Assembly: GCA_947493535.1 (NCBI GenBank)
Contig: CANLRK010000008.1
Span: forward strand, 1 to 64,000
DNA from: an uncultured Flavobacteriaceae bacterium
GTDB taxonomy: Bacteria; Bacteroidota; Bacteroidia; Flavobacteriales; Flavobacteriaceae
Direction: 5' to 3'
Length of the DNA: 64,000 nt
The notes under the pieces: model-generated
Database searches by the model: none
What the model saw: only the letters and a program-made list of their open reading frames with translations
What the model was told of the DNA's origin: nothing
Translations under genes and position numbers: made by a program
Shown: one piece after another, positions 9,259-18,620 of the stretch
Numbering within the stretch: position 1 is the stretch's first letter
Layout: each line of letters opens with the position of its first letter

Positions 9259-9537
9259 ATGATTAAAATTTTTAGAGGAATTAGCTTATTAGAAGGATTA
9301 TCCTTATTAGCGCTATTATTTATAGCTATGCCTATTAAATATATTTGGGAAAACCCTTATTATGTTAAAACAATTGGTATGGCTCATGGATTATTATTTA
9401 TAGCTTACGTATTATTTGCTATAATGACCAAGTTTGAATTAAATTGGAAATCAAAAACATTACTAATTGTTTTTGCCGCTTCAGTAATTCCTTTTGGCAC
9501 TTTTTATATCGATAAGAAATACCTTTCAGGAAAATAA
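9259..9537 (+). CDS. DUF3817 family membrane protein
   Basis: 92 residues with three hydrophobic segments. FRGISLLEGLSLLALLF at the start, the basic-rich loop after PIKYIW and GMAHGLLFIAYVLF are the recognisable DUF3817 pattern. The family is widespread, small and integral to the membrane, with no known activity. It appears co-transcribed with the VTT-domain gene and ends at a strong terminator. Confidence 0.85.
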   Translation: MIKIFRGISLLEGLSLLALLFIAMPIKYIWENPYYVKTIGMAHGLLFIAYVLFAIMTKFELNWKSKTLLIVFAASVIPFGTFYIDKKYLSGK

Positions 9538-9578
9538 ATAAAAGCGCTTTATGAATTTCATAAGGCGCTTTTATTTAT
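9535..9578. terminator. Bidirectional intrinsic terminator
   Basis: A long, nearly perfect inverted repeat (core AAAGCGC/GCGCTTT with ATAAA arms extending each side) sits between convergent genes ending at 9537 and 9596. A- and T-rich flanks allow termination in both directions. Confidence 0.75.
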
Positions 9579-9595
9579 ATCTTCTAAATTACTTC

Positions 9596-11134
9596 CTATT
9601 CAGAATCTTCTTCGGAAACTTGTGGTTCAGGACGTTCAAATAATTTTAAATACGCTGCTCCTAAATAATTTATACTATCACTTGCTATAAAGGATTGATA
9701 CCCTGTTTCAGCTACAGCTATACCCGCAGTGCTTCCATGAAGAAAAACACCAAACAATGCTGCTTCTAATGTTGAATATCCTTGTGCTATTAACCCTGTA
9801 ATTACACCAGTTAATACATCTCCTGACCCTGCTGTTGCTAAAGCTGGATTACCTGAAGTATTTATATATAAATCTTTCTGGTATACCGTAATCGTTATAG
9901 CATCTTTAATAACTAAAACAACATCATTATTTACCGAAAACGCTTTCGCTTTTTCAAGCATGTCAAAATCATTTTCCCATTTCCCCAATAAGCGCTCTAA
10001 CTCTTTTTTGTGCGGTGTAAGTACACTTTTTGGGGGAATCAATTTTAGCATGTTGCTGTTTTTAGATATACAGTTTAATGCATCTGCATCAATAACTAAA
10101 GGCAAGGTGTTTTCTTTAAAAAAGGATTCTAATGCTCCACTTGTTTCTTGAGCAGTACCTAAGCCCATTCCTACTCCTACAACATTAAATTGTCCGTTAG
10201 GATTCATAGCTTCTATAACTTTCTCATTCACGCATGTTTGCACCATAACTTCTGGTATCGTTGATTGTAAAATAGTTATTCCACATGAAGGAACATAAGC
10301 AGTTACCAAACCTGCCCCAGCTTTTAAAGCTGCTTTACTTGATAAAGATACAGCACCCATTTTACCATAGCTACCTCCTATTATTAAAGCATGACCATGA
10401 GTGAATTTATTACTAAACTTTTCTCTAACTTTATACATAGGTAATACTTCATGCTTGCTTATCAGCTGTGGTGAATCATGAGAAAATAAAGCTTTCTGAT
10501 CTAAACCTATATCTAGCACTTCCCATTGCTCTGTAAAAACTGCTGTTTCGGGTAAAAAAAAGGCAAGCTTCGGACTTTGAAATGATAATGTATAATTTAC
10601 TTTTAATACGTGTGATAAATCTACCGCATGTTCCGCGAGTAATCCAGAAGGAATATCAATAGCTAATTTAAAAGTTGATAAAGTATTTAAGTAAGTAAAT
10701 AAATTATTAACTAAATCACTAGTATCTCTATTTAAACCAATACCAAATATGGCATCAATAATAATATCATCTTTACCTATTTCTTTTGGATAGTCATCAG
10801 CATTATTAATTAATACTGGCCATGATTTTAAGCTTTTTACTTTATCATAATTCTTTAAAAAAGCATCCGTTCTTTTTTTACTAAAATTAACCACATAATT
10901 ATCAATATTATAACCATTAATAATTAAATGTTTCGCTAGTGATAAACCTACTGCTCCATTATTTCCTATACCATTAAAAATATGTATTTTAACTTGAGAA
11001 CCTTGCATACGCCTGTGCATCCAGTTAAATACTTGTAATCCTGCTCGTTCTATGAGATCTAATTCAGATATATTTTGTTGAGTAATAGTCTGTTGATGTA
11101 CACTATATAATTGTTCTGCGGTTAATACTTTCAT
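9596..11134 (-). CDS. nnr: Bifunctional NAD(P)HX epimerase / ADP-dependent dehydratase
   Basis: 512 residues, the normal length for the fused Nnr repair enzyme. The N-terminal half (1-220) is the YjeF_N epimerase domain (FNGIGNNGAVGLSLAKHL, IIDAIFGIGLNR), which interconverts R- and S-NAD(P)HX. The C-terminal half (about 225-500) is a ribokinase-like dehydratase with GGSYGKMGA near its start and the catalytic AGSGDVLTG at about 433-441, using ADP to dehydrate S-NAD(P)HX back to NAD(P)H. The last residues are acidic (SEEDSE). It is monocistronic, with a -7 element at 11167-11174. Confidence 0.95.
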   Translation of the reverse strand: MKVLTAEQLYSVHQQTITQQNISELDLIERAGLQVFNWMHRRMQGSQVKIHIFNGIGNNGAVGLSLAKHLIINGYNIDNYVVNFSKKRTDAFLKNYDKVKSLKSWPVLINNADDYPKEIGKDDIIIDAIFGIGLNRDTSDLVNNLFTYLNTLSTFKLAIDIPSGLLAEHAVDLSHVLKVNYTLSFQSPKLAFFLPETAVFTEQWEVLDIGLDQKALFSHDSPQLISKHEVLPMYKVREKFSNKFTHGHALIIGGSYGKMGAVSLSSKAALKAGAGLVTAYVPSCGITILQSTIPEVMVQTCVNEKVIEAMNPNGQFNVVGVGMGLGTAQETSGALESFFKENTLPLVIDADALNCISKNSNMLKLIPPKSVLTPHKKELERLLGKWENDFDMLEKAKAFSVNNDVVLVIKDAITITVYQKDLYINTSGNPALATAGSGDVLTGVITGLIAQGYSTLEAALFGVFLHGSTAGIAVAETGYQSFIASDSINYLGAAYLKLFERPEPQVSEEDSE

Positions 11135-11166
11135 AACGCTAGTAAAGCTCTAATTAATTACTTGAT

Positions 11167-11174
11167 CAAAGATA
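11167..11174 (-). promoter_or_regulatory. -7 promoter element for nnr
   Basis: Minus strand TATCTTTG, an exact consensus match, about 33 nt before the nnr ATG. Confidence 0.5.
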
Positions 11175-11325
11175 TTAAAATGATTAGTAACCTAATCATA
11201 GTTTTTAATTTAAAAATTGATTTTAAAATATAAGTTCTTCTGTAGTGTTAATACTAAATATAGTTTGTGTTTCGCTACATTTTAAATAAATTAGCGCTTA
11301 TAATTATTTTTTGACAAAAAAACAC

Positions 11326-12408
11326 ATGAAAAATACTGCATTATCACATATACACGAAGCTCTAGGAGCTAAAATGGTTCCGTTTGCTGGCTATAATATG
11401 CCTGTACAATATGAAGGGGTTAACATTGAACATGAAATAGTTAGAACAGGTGTTGGTGTTTTTGATGTTTCTCATATGGGAGAATTTCACTTAAAAGGGG
11501 AAAATGCTTTAGCTTTAATCCAGAAAATTGGATCAAACGACACCTCAAAAATTGTTGTTGGGCAAGCGCAATACTCATGTATGCCAAATAACGATGGTGG
11601 TATTGTTGATGATTTAATCATCTATCGTATTGCTGAAGAAGAATATATGTTAGTAGTTAACGCTTCTAATATTGAAAAAGACTGGAACTGGATTACACAA
11701 CATAATGACTTAGGTGTTGAAATGGAAAATAAAAGTGAAGATTATTCACTTTTAGCCATTCAAGGTCCTAAAGCTGCTGAAGCTATGCAATCTTTAACGG
11801 ATATAGATTTGGTAACCATGAAATATTACACCTTTGAAATTGGGCAGTTTGCAGGAGTTAATAATGTTATTGTTTCTGCTACTGGTTATACAGGTTCAGG
11901 TGGTTTCGAAATCTATTTCAAAAATGATGATGCAGAAACTATATGGAATGAAGTTTTTAAAGCTGGAGCTGCTTTTAATATTAAACCTATAGGCTTAGCT
12001 GCAAGAGACACTTTACGCTTAGAAATGGGGTATTGCCTATATGGTAATGATATTAATGATACAACATCACCCATTGAAGCTGGTTTAGGATGGATTACCA
12101 AATTCACTAAAGATTTCGTAAATGCTGAAGCCTTAAAAAAACAAAAAGAACACGGACCCGAGAAGCGATTAATTGCTTTTGAATTAGATGAAAGAGGAAT
12201 TCCTCGCCAAGATTATGACATTGTTGATAGCGAAGGTAAAAAAATTGGTGTAGTTACCTCAGGAACCATGTCACCATCTCTAGGTAAAGGTATTGGTTTA
12301 GGTTATGTTCCAACTATTTTTAAAGATGTAGGAAGCAAAATATACATTCAAATACGTAAAAAACAAATACCTGCAACGGTAGTCAAATTACCTTTTTACA
12401 AAAAATAA
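11326..12408 (+). CDS. gcvT: Aminomethyltransferase (glycine cleavage system T protein)
   Basis: 360 residues from the ATG at 11326. A TTG at 11311 is in frame, but the family normally begins with the [22 protein letters not shown] segment, which starts at this ATG. The protein contains the GcvT folate-binding core ([47 protein letters not shown]). It releases ammonia from the aminomethyl-lipoyl H protein and passes the one-carbon unit to tetrahydrofolate. The other gcv genes are not in this window; glyA, which shares the folate pool, lies 40 kb away. yebC follows after 29 bp. Confidence 0.95.
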   Translation: MKNTALSHIHEALGAKMVPFAGYNMPVQYEGVNIEHEIVRTGVGVFDVSHMGEFHLKGENALALIQKIGSNDTSKIVVGQAQYSCMPNNDGGIVDDLIIYRIAEEEYMLVVNASNIEKDWNWITQHNDLGVEMENKSEDYSLLAIQGPKAAEAMQSLTDIDLVTMKYYTFEIGQFAGVNNVIVSATGYTGSGGFEIYFKNDDAETIWNEVFKAGAAFNIKPIGLAARDTLRLEMGYCLYGNDINDTTSPIEAGLGWITKFTKDFVNAEALKKQKEHGPEKRLIAFELDERGIPRQDYDIVDSEGKKIGVVTSGTMSPSLGKGIGLGYVPTIFKDVGSKIYIQIRKKQIPATVVKLPFYKK

Positions 12409-12437
12409 TAACGAAAATTTTATAAATACAAGTATAG

Positions 12438-13172
12438 ATGGGAAGAGCATTTGAATTTAGGAAAGCACGAAAAATGAAGCGTTGGTCAGCAATGTCAAAA
12501 GCGTTTACTCGCATAGGGAAAGACATTGTAATGGCTGTAAAAGAAGGTGGTCCTGACCCTGATACAAACGCCCGTTTAAGAGCAGTTATACAGAATGCCA
12601 AAGCTGTAAATATGCCTAAAGACAACATAGAGCGTGCTATAAAAAAAGCCTCTGATAAAGACACTAGTAACTATAAAGAAGTGTTATTTGAGGGTTATGC
12701 GCCACATGGTATTGCTGTTATTGTAGAAACAGCTACTGATAATAATAATAGATCGGTTGCTAATATCAGAAGTTATTTTAATAAATGTAACGGTAGTTTA
12801 GGTACTCAAGGTTCCGTAGAATTTATGTTTGACCATAAATGTAATTTTAAAATTAAAGACACTGGGTATGATTTAGAGGAACTTGAGCTTGAGTTTATTG
12901 ATTTTGGTGTTGAAGAGATTTTTGCAGAAGACCCAGATGAAGATGATGCTGAACCAACAAAATCAATTATAATGTACGCGCCTTTTAATAGTTTTGGAAA
13001 TATTCAAAAGGAATTAGAAGCACGAGAAATGGAAATTTTATCTTCTGGTTTTGAACGTATTCCACAAGTTACTAAAGAGCTTAATGAGGAAGAACAAGCA
13101 GATGTTGAAAAACTTTTAGAAAAAATAGAAGAAGATGATGATGTACAAAACGTTTATCATACCATGGCTTAA
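12438..13172 (+). CDS. yebC: YebC/PmpR-family regulator / translation factor
   Basis: 244 residues with the family N-terminus (MGRAFEFRKARK, then WSAMSKAFTRIGKDI) and the conserved GGPDPDTNARLRAVIQNAKA and MPKDNIERAIKKA segments. The C-terminal lobe is acidic. Members were first described as transcription regulators, and more recent work links some to relief of ribosome stalling on proline-rich stretches; which applies here cannot be told from sequence. It lies 29 bp after gcvT and ends at a strong terminator. Confidence 0.93.
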   Translation: MGRAFEFRKARKMKRWSAMSKAFTRIGKDIVMAVKEGGPDPDTNARLRAVIQNAKAVNMPKDNIERAIKKASDKDTSNYKEVLFEGYAPHGIAVIVETATDNNNRSVANIRSYFNKCNGSLGTQGSVEFMFDHKCNFKIKDTGYDLEELELEFIDFGVEEIFAEDPDEDDAEPTKSIIMYAPFNSFGNIQKELEAREMEILSSGFERIPQVTKELNEEEQADVEKLLEKIEEDDDVQNVYHTMA

Positions 13173-13192
13173 ATAAGCTTTTTAAAAATATT

Positions 13193-13224
13193 TAACGGCC
13201 TTAGCAAATTTTGTTAAGGCCGTT
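13193..13224 (+). terminator. Intrinsic terminator after yebC
   Basis: TAACGGCCTTA pairs with TAAGGCCGTTA around a loop of about ten bases, starting 20 nt after the yebC stop. Confidence 0.75.
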
Positions 13225-13289
13225 ACTATTTTATATCACTAAAATTAGTGATGTCATTTCATCATTAATAGGGAAAAAATGTTTTTATG

Positions 13290-13297
13290 TAACTTTG
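13290..13297 (+). promoter_or_regulatory. -7 promoter element for the 116-residue protein
   Basis: TAACTTTG, an exact consensus match, about 53 nt upstream of the ATG at 13351. A second, weaker TATCTTTA at 13339 is too near the ATG for a normal leader. Confidence 0.4.
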
Positions 13298-13350
13298 AGA
13301 TATAAACTTAAGTAATTAAGATGCACGTTAACTTGGTTTATCTTTAAATT

Positions 13351-13701
13351 ATGAAAACTTACGATCAGATTTTAATCGATTATATTAAAATTGATGATAC
13401 TGCTGTTAAAAACATTATTATTGATTTGTTTGTAGATAGTGAGAACAATTCGTTATCAAATTTTATCGAAACAATCTTAACAAAATGTGGGATATCTTCA
13501 ATAAATACAATGGTTGTACAAGGAAATAAATGGGATGTTTATATGAGTTTTACGGATAATAATATTTTTTATGAACAAACTGGAGTTTTAGAACTTGTAG
13601 ATAAACCTGTAACAAAACAAGAAGCAGATAGAATACTAGCCAATAAATTAATCCAACTTCTTGATACTGTTAATTTTTACGATTTTAAATCTAGAATTTA
13701 A
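13351..13701 (+). CDS. Conserved-looking hypothetical protein
   Basis: 116 residues, no signal peptide or membrane segment. It is acidic and mixed alpha/beta in appearance (LIDYIKIDDTAVKNIIIDLF; WDVYMSFTDNNIFYEQTG), without any motif I recognise. It has its own promoter element upstream and an intrinsic terminator immediately downstream, which supports a real single-gene transcript. Confidence 0.65.
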   Translation: MKTYDQILIDYIKIDDTAVKNIIIDLFVDSENNSLSNFIETILTKCGISSINTMVVQGNKWDVYMSFTDNNIFYEQTGVLELVDKPVTKQEADRILANKLIQLLDTVNFYDFKSRI

Positions 13702-13707
13702 CACTAA

Positions 13708-13735
13708 AAAAGCTCCATAAATTTTATGGAGCTTT
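13708..13735. terminator. Intrinsic terminator between convergent genes
   Basis: AAAGCTCCATAAA pairs with TTTATGGAGCTTT; A and T runs on both sides suit both the plus-strand gene ending at 13701 and the minus-strand gene ending at 13763. Confidence 0.75.
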
Positions 13736-13762
13736 AAACTTTTAAACTATAATCAAGTTACT

Positions 13763-15016
13763 TTAATTAGTTAAACTATTAGCCAACTCAAGCTCTTTAA
13801 CAGCTATTTTTACTGCCAAACAAACAATATGCATTGCTTCTTCTATCTCTTCTACTGTAGGACATGAAGGAGCTAAACGAATATTACTATCGTTTGGATC
13901 TTTTTTATAAGGAAATGTAGCGCCAGCATTAGTTAACTTAACTCCAGCCTCTGCTGCTAATGACACGATACGCTTAGCTGTTCCCTTTGGAGCATTAAAA
14001 CTAATGAAGTACCCTCCTTTTGGTTTAGTCCATGTAGCTAAACTAGTTTCTCCTAACTCTTCATCTAATACTTTTAATGTCATATCGAAGCGTGGTTTTA
14101 ACAATCTAGCATGACGTTCCATATGCGCATGTACATCATCCATAGATTTAAAAAAACGTGTATGCCTTACTTGATTTAATTTATCTGGTCCAATAGTAGA
14201 ATAAAATAAATGATTTCGATACCAATCCATGTTCGCAACACTACCTCCTACTGCGCTTACACCCGAGCCTGCAAAAGTAATTTTAGAAGTTGAACCAAAA
14301 ATGAACGGTCTATTTTCGTTACCTGCTTGCTTACAAGCTTCTAATATATTTTTTAGAGTATCTTTTTCAGATGATAAATGATGTACAGTATAGGCATTAT
14401 CCCAAAAAATTCTAAAATCTTTAGCAGCTGTTTTCATTGTACTTAAACGTAGAACAATTTCATCAGAACATGTAAGTCCTGTTGGATTACCATATTTAGG
14501 TACAATCCAAATTCCTTTTATACTTGAATCATTTGATACTAATTGTTCTATTTCATCTATATTAGGTCCTTCCGAAGTGTAAGAAGTTGTAATCATTTCA
14601 ATTCCGAAATGCTCACAAATACTAAAATGTCTATCATACCCAGGTGAAGGGCATATAAACTTTACTTTTGTTTTCCCCCAAGGCAAGTCACCGTCTGGAA
14701 CACCATGAGTAATTGCACGTGAAACAATATCGTGCATTAAGGTTAATGATGAATTACCACCAACCACAACTTCTTGGATACTGGTAACTTCTAAAAAATC
14801 TTTAAAAAATTCTTTTGCCTCTGGGATTCCATCTAAACCACCATAATTACGCGTATCAGTATTTGCTATTGTTGCATAATCTGTTGCTGTTACTGTGTTT
14901 AGCAGGTAATTAGATAAATTAAGTTGTTCAGTACTTGGTTTGCCTCTAGACATGTCCAAGTTTAAGCTTTTTACTTTATAAGTTTCAAATTTAGTTAGTA
15001 ATTGTTCGAGTGTCAT
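13763..15016 (-). CDS. Aspartate aminotransferase, class Ic type
   Basis: 417 residues. The N-terminus LNLDMSRGKPSTEQL, TRNYGGLDGIPEAKEFF and the FICPSPGYDRHF segment match the PF12897 group (Corynebacterium AspT type), a fold-type I PLP transaminase set distinct from the usual class Ia/Ib enzymes. The PLP lysine is expected in FGSTSKITFAGSG (about residue 246). The probable reaction is transfer between aspartate and 2-oxoglutarate. It lies 12 bp downstream of asnA in the same direction, so aspartate supply and its amidation to asparagine may be co-expressed. Confidence 0.85.
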   Translation of the reverse strand: MTLEQLLTKFETYKVKSLNLDMSRGKPSTEQLNLSNYLLNTVTATDYATIANTDTRNYGGLDGIPEAKEFFKDFLEVTSIQEVVVGGNSSLTLMHDIVSRAITHGVPDGDLPWGKTKVKFICPSPGYDRHFSICEHFGIEMITTSYTSEGPNIDEIEQLVSNDSSIKGIWIVPKYGNPTGLTCSDEIVLRLSTMKTAAKDFRIFWDNAYTVHHLSSEKDTLKNILEACKQAGNENRPFIFGSTSKITFAGSGVSAVGGSVANMDWYRNHLFYSTIGPDKLNQVRHTRFFKSMDDVHAHMERHARLLKPRFDMTLKVLDEELGETSLATWTKPKGGYFISFNAPKGTAKRIVSLAAEAGVKLTNAGATFPYKKDPNDSNIRLAPSCPTVEEIEEAMHIVCLAVKIAVKELELANSLTN

Positions 15017-15028
15017 TTTGTTGTGTGT

Positions 15029-15985
15029 TTAGTATGCTGCAAAGATAGGTTGTACCGCTGAAATCTCCTCTATTTTATTTACAAACATTACTACTCTACT
15101 CTGTCCTATACCTCCTCCTATTGTATAGGGTAACTCTCCATTCAATAAGGCCTTATGAAACGGAAAATCTTTTCTTTGTTGTTGTCCTGTAAGTTCAAGC
15201 TGATGCAATAATGCTAATTCATCTACACGAACTCCCATAGAACTAATCTCTAAGCTTTTTTTCCGTACATCATCCCATACAATTACATCTGCATTTAAAC
15301 CAAAATATCCTTTACTATTTTTAGAAGTCCAATCATCATAGTCTGGTGCACGTAAATCATGTGCTTCTCCTGAAGATAATTGCCCGCCAATACCAATCAA
15401 TAATACAGCTCCATACTGTTTAGCTATAGCATGCTCACGTTCTTTAGCAGATAAATCAGGATACAGACCTAATAACTCTTCTGTGTATATTATAGCTAAA
15501 GTTTCTGGTAAAGTACTTTTACGCCCTTTTATTTTCGCTACCATTTTATCTGTTGCTTTCAAAGCTTTATATACGGCTGTTCCGTGTGCAATTAGGGTTT
15601 CAGTATTTCTTTCTTCTTTAGTGATTACTTTTTCCCAGTCCCATTGATCTACCAAATGAGAATGTATTGTAGACAGCTCTTCATCTGCACGTATGGCTTT
15701 CATATCTGTAACTATACCTTCACCTTGTTGAGCTTTTAATTCTCCTAAGTACCATCTTTTCCATTTAGCTAAGGAATGCACAATTTCATGAGAAACACCT
15801 CCCAAACTAAAGGTTACAGGACGCTCAACACCATTTAAATTATCATTCAACCCTGAGTTTTCAGCTACAAAAAGTGGCGCATTTACCTTTGTTAAATTTA
15901 AGTTTTCCATCAATTTATTTTCAAATAACTGTTTTGAAATTGTTATCATTTGCTCACTTTTTAAACTTCTAACTCTTGATTTCAT
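15029..15985 (-). CDS. asnA: Aspartate--ammonia ligase (asparagine synthetase A)
   Basis: 318 residues, slightly shorter than the 330-residue Escherichia enzyme. Family blocks are clear: EVVHSLAKWKRW-like VHSLAKWKRWYLGE, HLVDQWDWEKVI, HDLRAPDYDDW, SSMGVRV and the final GGGIGQSR. The fold is that of class II aminoacyl-tRNA synthetases; it makes asparagine from aspartate, ammonia and ATP. The ATG at 15985 retains the KSEQMITISKQLF helix that aligns with the Escherichia N-terminus. Divergent from an AsnC/Lrp regulator; a -7 element TAGTTTTG lies at 16014-16021. Confidence 0.95.
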   Translation of the reverse strand: MKSRVRSLKSEQMITISKQLFENKLMENLNLTKVNAPLFVAENSGLNDNLNGVERPVTFSLGGVSHEIVHSLAKWKRWYLGELKAQQGEGIVTDMKAIRADEELSTIHSHLVDQWDWEKVITKEERNTETLIAHGTAVYKALKATDKMVAKIKGRKSTLPETLAIIYTEELLGLYPDLSAKEREHAIAKQYGAVLLIGIGGQLSSGEAHDLRAPDYDDWTSKNSKGYFGLNADVIVWDDVRKKSLEISSMGVRVDELALLHQLELTGQQQRKDFPFHKALLNGELPYTIGGGIGQSRVVMFVNKIEEISAVQPIFAAY

Positions 15986-16013
15986 ATTATTAATTTTTAA
16001 AATATTATTAAGA

Positions 16014-16021
16014 CAAAACTA
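16014..16021 (-). promoter_or_regulatory. -7 promoter element for asnA
   Basis: Minus strand TAGTTTTG is an exact TAnnTTTG match, about 29 nt before the asnA ATG. Confidence 0.55.
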
Positions 16022-16030
16022 TTTAAATAA

Positions 16031-16064
16031 AATATTTAAAAATCAGTTTTAATTTAAAAATATT
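16031..16064. promoter_or_regulatory. Candidate AsnC/Lrp operator in the divergent region
   Basis: AATATTTAAA and TTTAAAAATATT form an imperfect inverted repeat between the two divergent -7 elements. Lrp-family operators are AT-rich and degenerate, so this is only a positional candidate. Confidence 0.25.
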
Positions 16065-16116
16065 AAGGATAGATAAAAATCACTTTAAAAAAAACAATTA
16101 AACATAATTTTTACTT

Positions 16117-16124
16117 TAAATTTG
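16117..16124 (+). promoter_or_regulatory. -7 promoter element for the AsnC/Lrp gene
   Basis: TAAATTTG, exact consensus, 19 nt before the ATG at 16144. Confidence 0.55.
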
Positions 16125-16143
16125 AAATCTAGTTAATATAATC

Positions 16144-16605
16144 ATGCCTATGAACTTTATTTTAGATAGCACCGACAAAAAAATATTAAAGCACCTTATT
16201 AAAGACGCACGAATAAAAGTAGTTGATATTGCCAGTTATTTGGGAGTTACTAGTGCTGCCATACACCAAAGAATTGGAAAAATTAAACGTAGTGGAATCA
16301 TACAAGAATTTACTTTACGTTTAGATGAAAAAAAATTAGGATATACTACCTGTGCTTTTATTGGTGTTTTTTTAGATAAAAATAGTAACTATAATGAGAT
16401 AATATTAAAACTAAAAAAAATTGAAGAGGTTGTAGAAGCTCATTATACCACGGGAGAATATGGTTTATTTGTAAAAGTATATACTAAAGATAATGACCAT
16501 TTAATGAAAGTTTTAAACGGAAAAATAAAACAAATAAAAGAAGTTACCCGAACCGAAACTTTTATTTCTTTAGAAGAGCCCATAACACGCTCAATTTCTT
16601 TTTAA
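16144..16605 (+). CDS. Lrp/AsnC-family transcriptional regulator
   Basis: 153 residues. Residues 5-60 form the AsnC-type winged HTH (LDSTDKKILKHLIKDARIKVVDIASYLGVTSAAIHQRIGKI), followed by the RAM/Lrp ligand-binding domain (GVFLDK, VVEAHYTTGEYGLFVKVYTKD). The HTH sequence SAAIHQRIGKIKRSGII is very close to bacterial AsnC. The gene is divergent from asnA, the same arrangement as asnC-asnA in Escherichia coli, where AsnC activates asnA when asparagine is scarce. The same role here is inferred from position. A second in-frame ATG lies two codons in. Confidence 0.9.
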   Translation: MPMNFILDSTDKKILKHLIKDARIKVVDIASYLGVTSAAIHQRIGKIKRSGIIQEFTLRLDEKKLGYTTCAFIGVFLDKNSNYNEIILKLKKIEEVVEAHYTTGEYGLFVKVYTKDNDHLMKVLNGKIKQIKEVTRTETFISLEEPITRSISF

Positions 16606-16689
16606 GAAAACTTTACATATATGTCTGTAGTGTTTAATTGATAAATATGTAAATTAGTTCGCATATTTAAGTAATTATTCAAAAATAAT

Positions 16690-17100
16690 ATGAGTGAATT
16701 TTCAGTAGAATTTACAGTAAGAGATTATGAACTTGATATGCAAGGCATTGTAAACAACGCTGTATATCAAAATTATTTAGAACATGCACGTCATGAATTT
16801 TTGCATTATCATGGTATAGATTTTGCTCAATTAACTGAGAGAGGTATTATTCTAGTAGTCAAAAATATCTCAATGGACTTTAAAAAATCATTGCGTAGCA
16901 GAGATAAGTTTAAGGTTGTTATTGATGCTTATAAAGAAGGGCACTTGAAAATAGTTTTTAAGCAAACAATTATAAATTTATCGGACAATACTATAGCATT
17001 AAAGGCTAAAGTTACAGGAGTGTGTTTAGTTAACGGAAAGCTTGTTAAACCAACTTCTGTAAAAGAGATTGCAAATTTTATACAATCAGAAGAGCTTTAA
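16690..17100 (+). CDS. Acyl-CoA thioesterase, 4HBT hotdog fold
   Basis: 136 residues with the YbgC/4-hydroxybenzoyl-CoA thioesterase motif: RDYELDMQGIVNNAVYQNYLEHAR, where the Asp before MQG is the usual catalytic acid. KDF-type strand pairs follow (ISMDFKKSLRSRDKF). It would hydrolyse a medium or short acyl-CoA or acyl-ACP in the cytoplasm. The substrate cannot be told. It lies 27 bp before the 495-residue surface protein and may be co-transcribed. Confidence 0.88.
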   Translation: MSEFSVEFTVRDYELDMQGIVNNAVYQNYLEHARHEFLHYHGIDFAQLTERGIILVVKNISMDFKKSLRSRDKFKVVIDAYKEGHLKIVFKQTIINLSDNTIALKAKVTGVCLVNGKLVKPTSVKEIANFIQSEEL

Positions 17101-17127
17101 TATATTATTCATTAAAAATGCAATACC

Positions 17128-18615
17128 ATGCGTAAAAAACTTCAATTATTATGTAGCTTTCTGGTAATAGGCGTAACTTACATTCAAGCCCAAACTATTT
17201 CAGGAAAAATTATAGATGAAGAAACCCAAGCCCCACTTCCATATACTACAATAAAGTATGGTGAAAACAATGGAGCTATTAGTAATGAAGAAGGCGACTT
17301 TAATATTACATTAACTAAACAATATACCGAAAAAGACTCTGTATATTTTTCTTCTATTGGTTATGCCACAAAAGCACTCCCTTTAGGAAAAGATATTGAT
17401 ACGTTAATAGTTTTAAAACCCGAAGCTGTTGAGTTATCAAGTGTATACTTAACAAATGAAAAACTAACTGCCGATGAAATTATTGATCGCGTTGAAGAAA
17501 ACTTAACGAAAAATTACAACAAGGATTATACGAAAAATCGATTTTTCATGCGCGAATCGTTCAATCAATATTATAAAAAACTAAACTTTCAGTATAAAAA
17601 ATCAAGTATTAAAGAAATTACTAAAGGGTTAATTGATAGTATGATTAGCACTATACCCAAACGTACGGCATTTCATAACGAAACTTTAGGCGACTTTTAT
17701 GCTAAAAAAGACGAAGCAAATAATAAAGTAACTATTCTTAAAACTTCTAAACTCTATAATAAAAACCAAGAAGTATCTTTTGAAGGCTTACAAGACAAGT
17801 TTATGGAAGTACTTAATAAGAATGTAAAAAAAGACTCCTATTTAAAAATTAAATCTGGACTTTTTGGAACCAAAGTTAGTGTAGACTCTATAGTAAATAC
17901 TGCAAAAAACAGTGAAGAAATAAAAGATAATTACGAGCAAAACAATTACTTTTTTTCCCGAAAAAAAAGCCTAACAGCAATGGTAAATCGATTATTTTAT
18001 GAAGAAGATTCAGAAGTAAACGTAATTCACAAATCAAATAGGTACGATTTTGTATTAGAAGACTATGTATTCATTGAAGATAATTTTTGCTATGTTATTG
18101 CCTTTACCCCTGGTAGGTTTGAAGATTTAGGAGGAAAATTATATATAAACACTGAAGATTTTGCCGTATTGCGTATTGATTATAAAAACACAGGATTAAT
18201 TTATGACAAAGTCTTTAATATGCTAGGAGTTAACATAAATCATATGACATTTAAAGGAACTATGATTTTTAGTAAAAGTACCGATAATACCTATAGGTTA
18301 AAATATGTGAGTCATATTAACGGCAGATCATTTAAGCTAGACAGACCTTTAACAGTTATAGAAAAAAACAAGCATGTTAAAGGGCGTAGAAAACAAAATG
18401 AACTTAAACTTCAAATGCAGTTTAACATCATAGATTTAAACAAAAAAGAATTAATTGTATTTGATAACAAGAAAGTTACTAACCACGAGTATAACGCAAT
18501 TAAAGAAACAAAAAAAGTAGATGTAAAATATTTTTCTAGTTACAATGCCGATTTCTGGAAAGGTTATAATATTATTGAACCTAACCAAGCAATAAAAGAG
18601 TTTACAGCATTTTAA
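17128..18615 (+). CDS. CarbopepD_reg_2 domain surface protein
   Basis: 495 residues. A signal peptide (1-21, ending YIQAQ) precedes a carboxypeptidase-regulatory-like Ig domain (TISGKIIDEETQAPLPYTTIKYGENNGAISNEEGDF, about 23-105). The rest, about 390 residues, is beta-rich with scattered lysines and the block VIAFTPGRFEDLGGKLYINTEDFAVLRIDY, a pattern of Bacteroidetes outer-membrane-associated DUF5686-like proteins, though much shorter and without an evident barrel. Function is unknown. Confidence 0.75.
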   Translation: MRKKLQLLCSFLVIGVTYIQAQTISGKIIDEETQAPLPYTTIKYGENNGAISNEEGDFNITLTKQYTEKDSVYFSSIGYATKALPLGKDIDTLIVLKPEAVELSSVYLTNEKLTADEIIDRVEENLTKNYNKDYTKNRFFMRESFNQYYKKLNFQYKKSSIKEITKGLIDSMISTIPKRTAFHNETLGDFYAKKDEANNKVTILKTSKLYNKNQEVSFEGLQDKFMEVLNKNVKKDSYLKIKSGLFGTKVSVDSIVNTAKNSEEIKDNYEQNNYFFSRKKSLTAMVNRLFYEEDSEVNVIHKSNRYDFVLEDYVFIEDNFCYVIAFTPGRFEDLGGKLYINTEDFAVLRIDYKNTGLIYDKVFNMLGVNINHMTFKGTMIFSKSTDNTYRLKYVSHINGRSFKLDRPLTVIEKNKHVKGRRKQNELKLQMQFNIIDLNKKELIVFDNKKVTNHEYNAIKETKKVDVKYFSSYNADFWKGYNIIEPNQAIKEFTAF

Positions 18616-18620
18616 TACTT

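Noticed and set aside
12383-12664. Minus-strand frame overlapping yebC
   Set aside because: Antisense shadow of the well-conserved YebC N-terminus.
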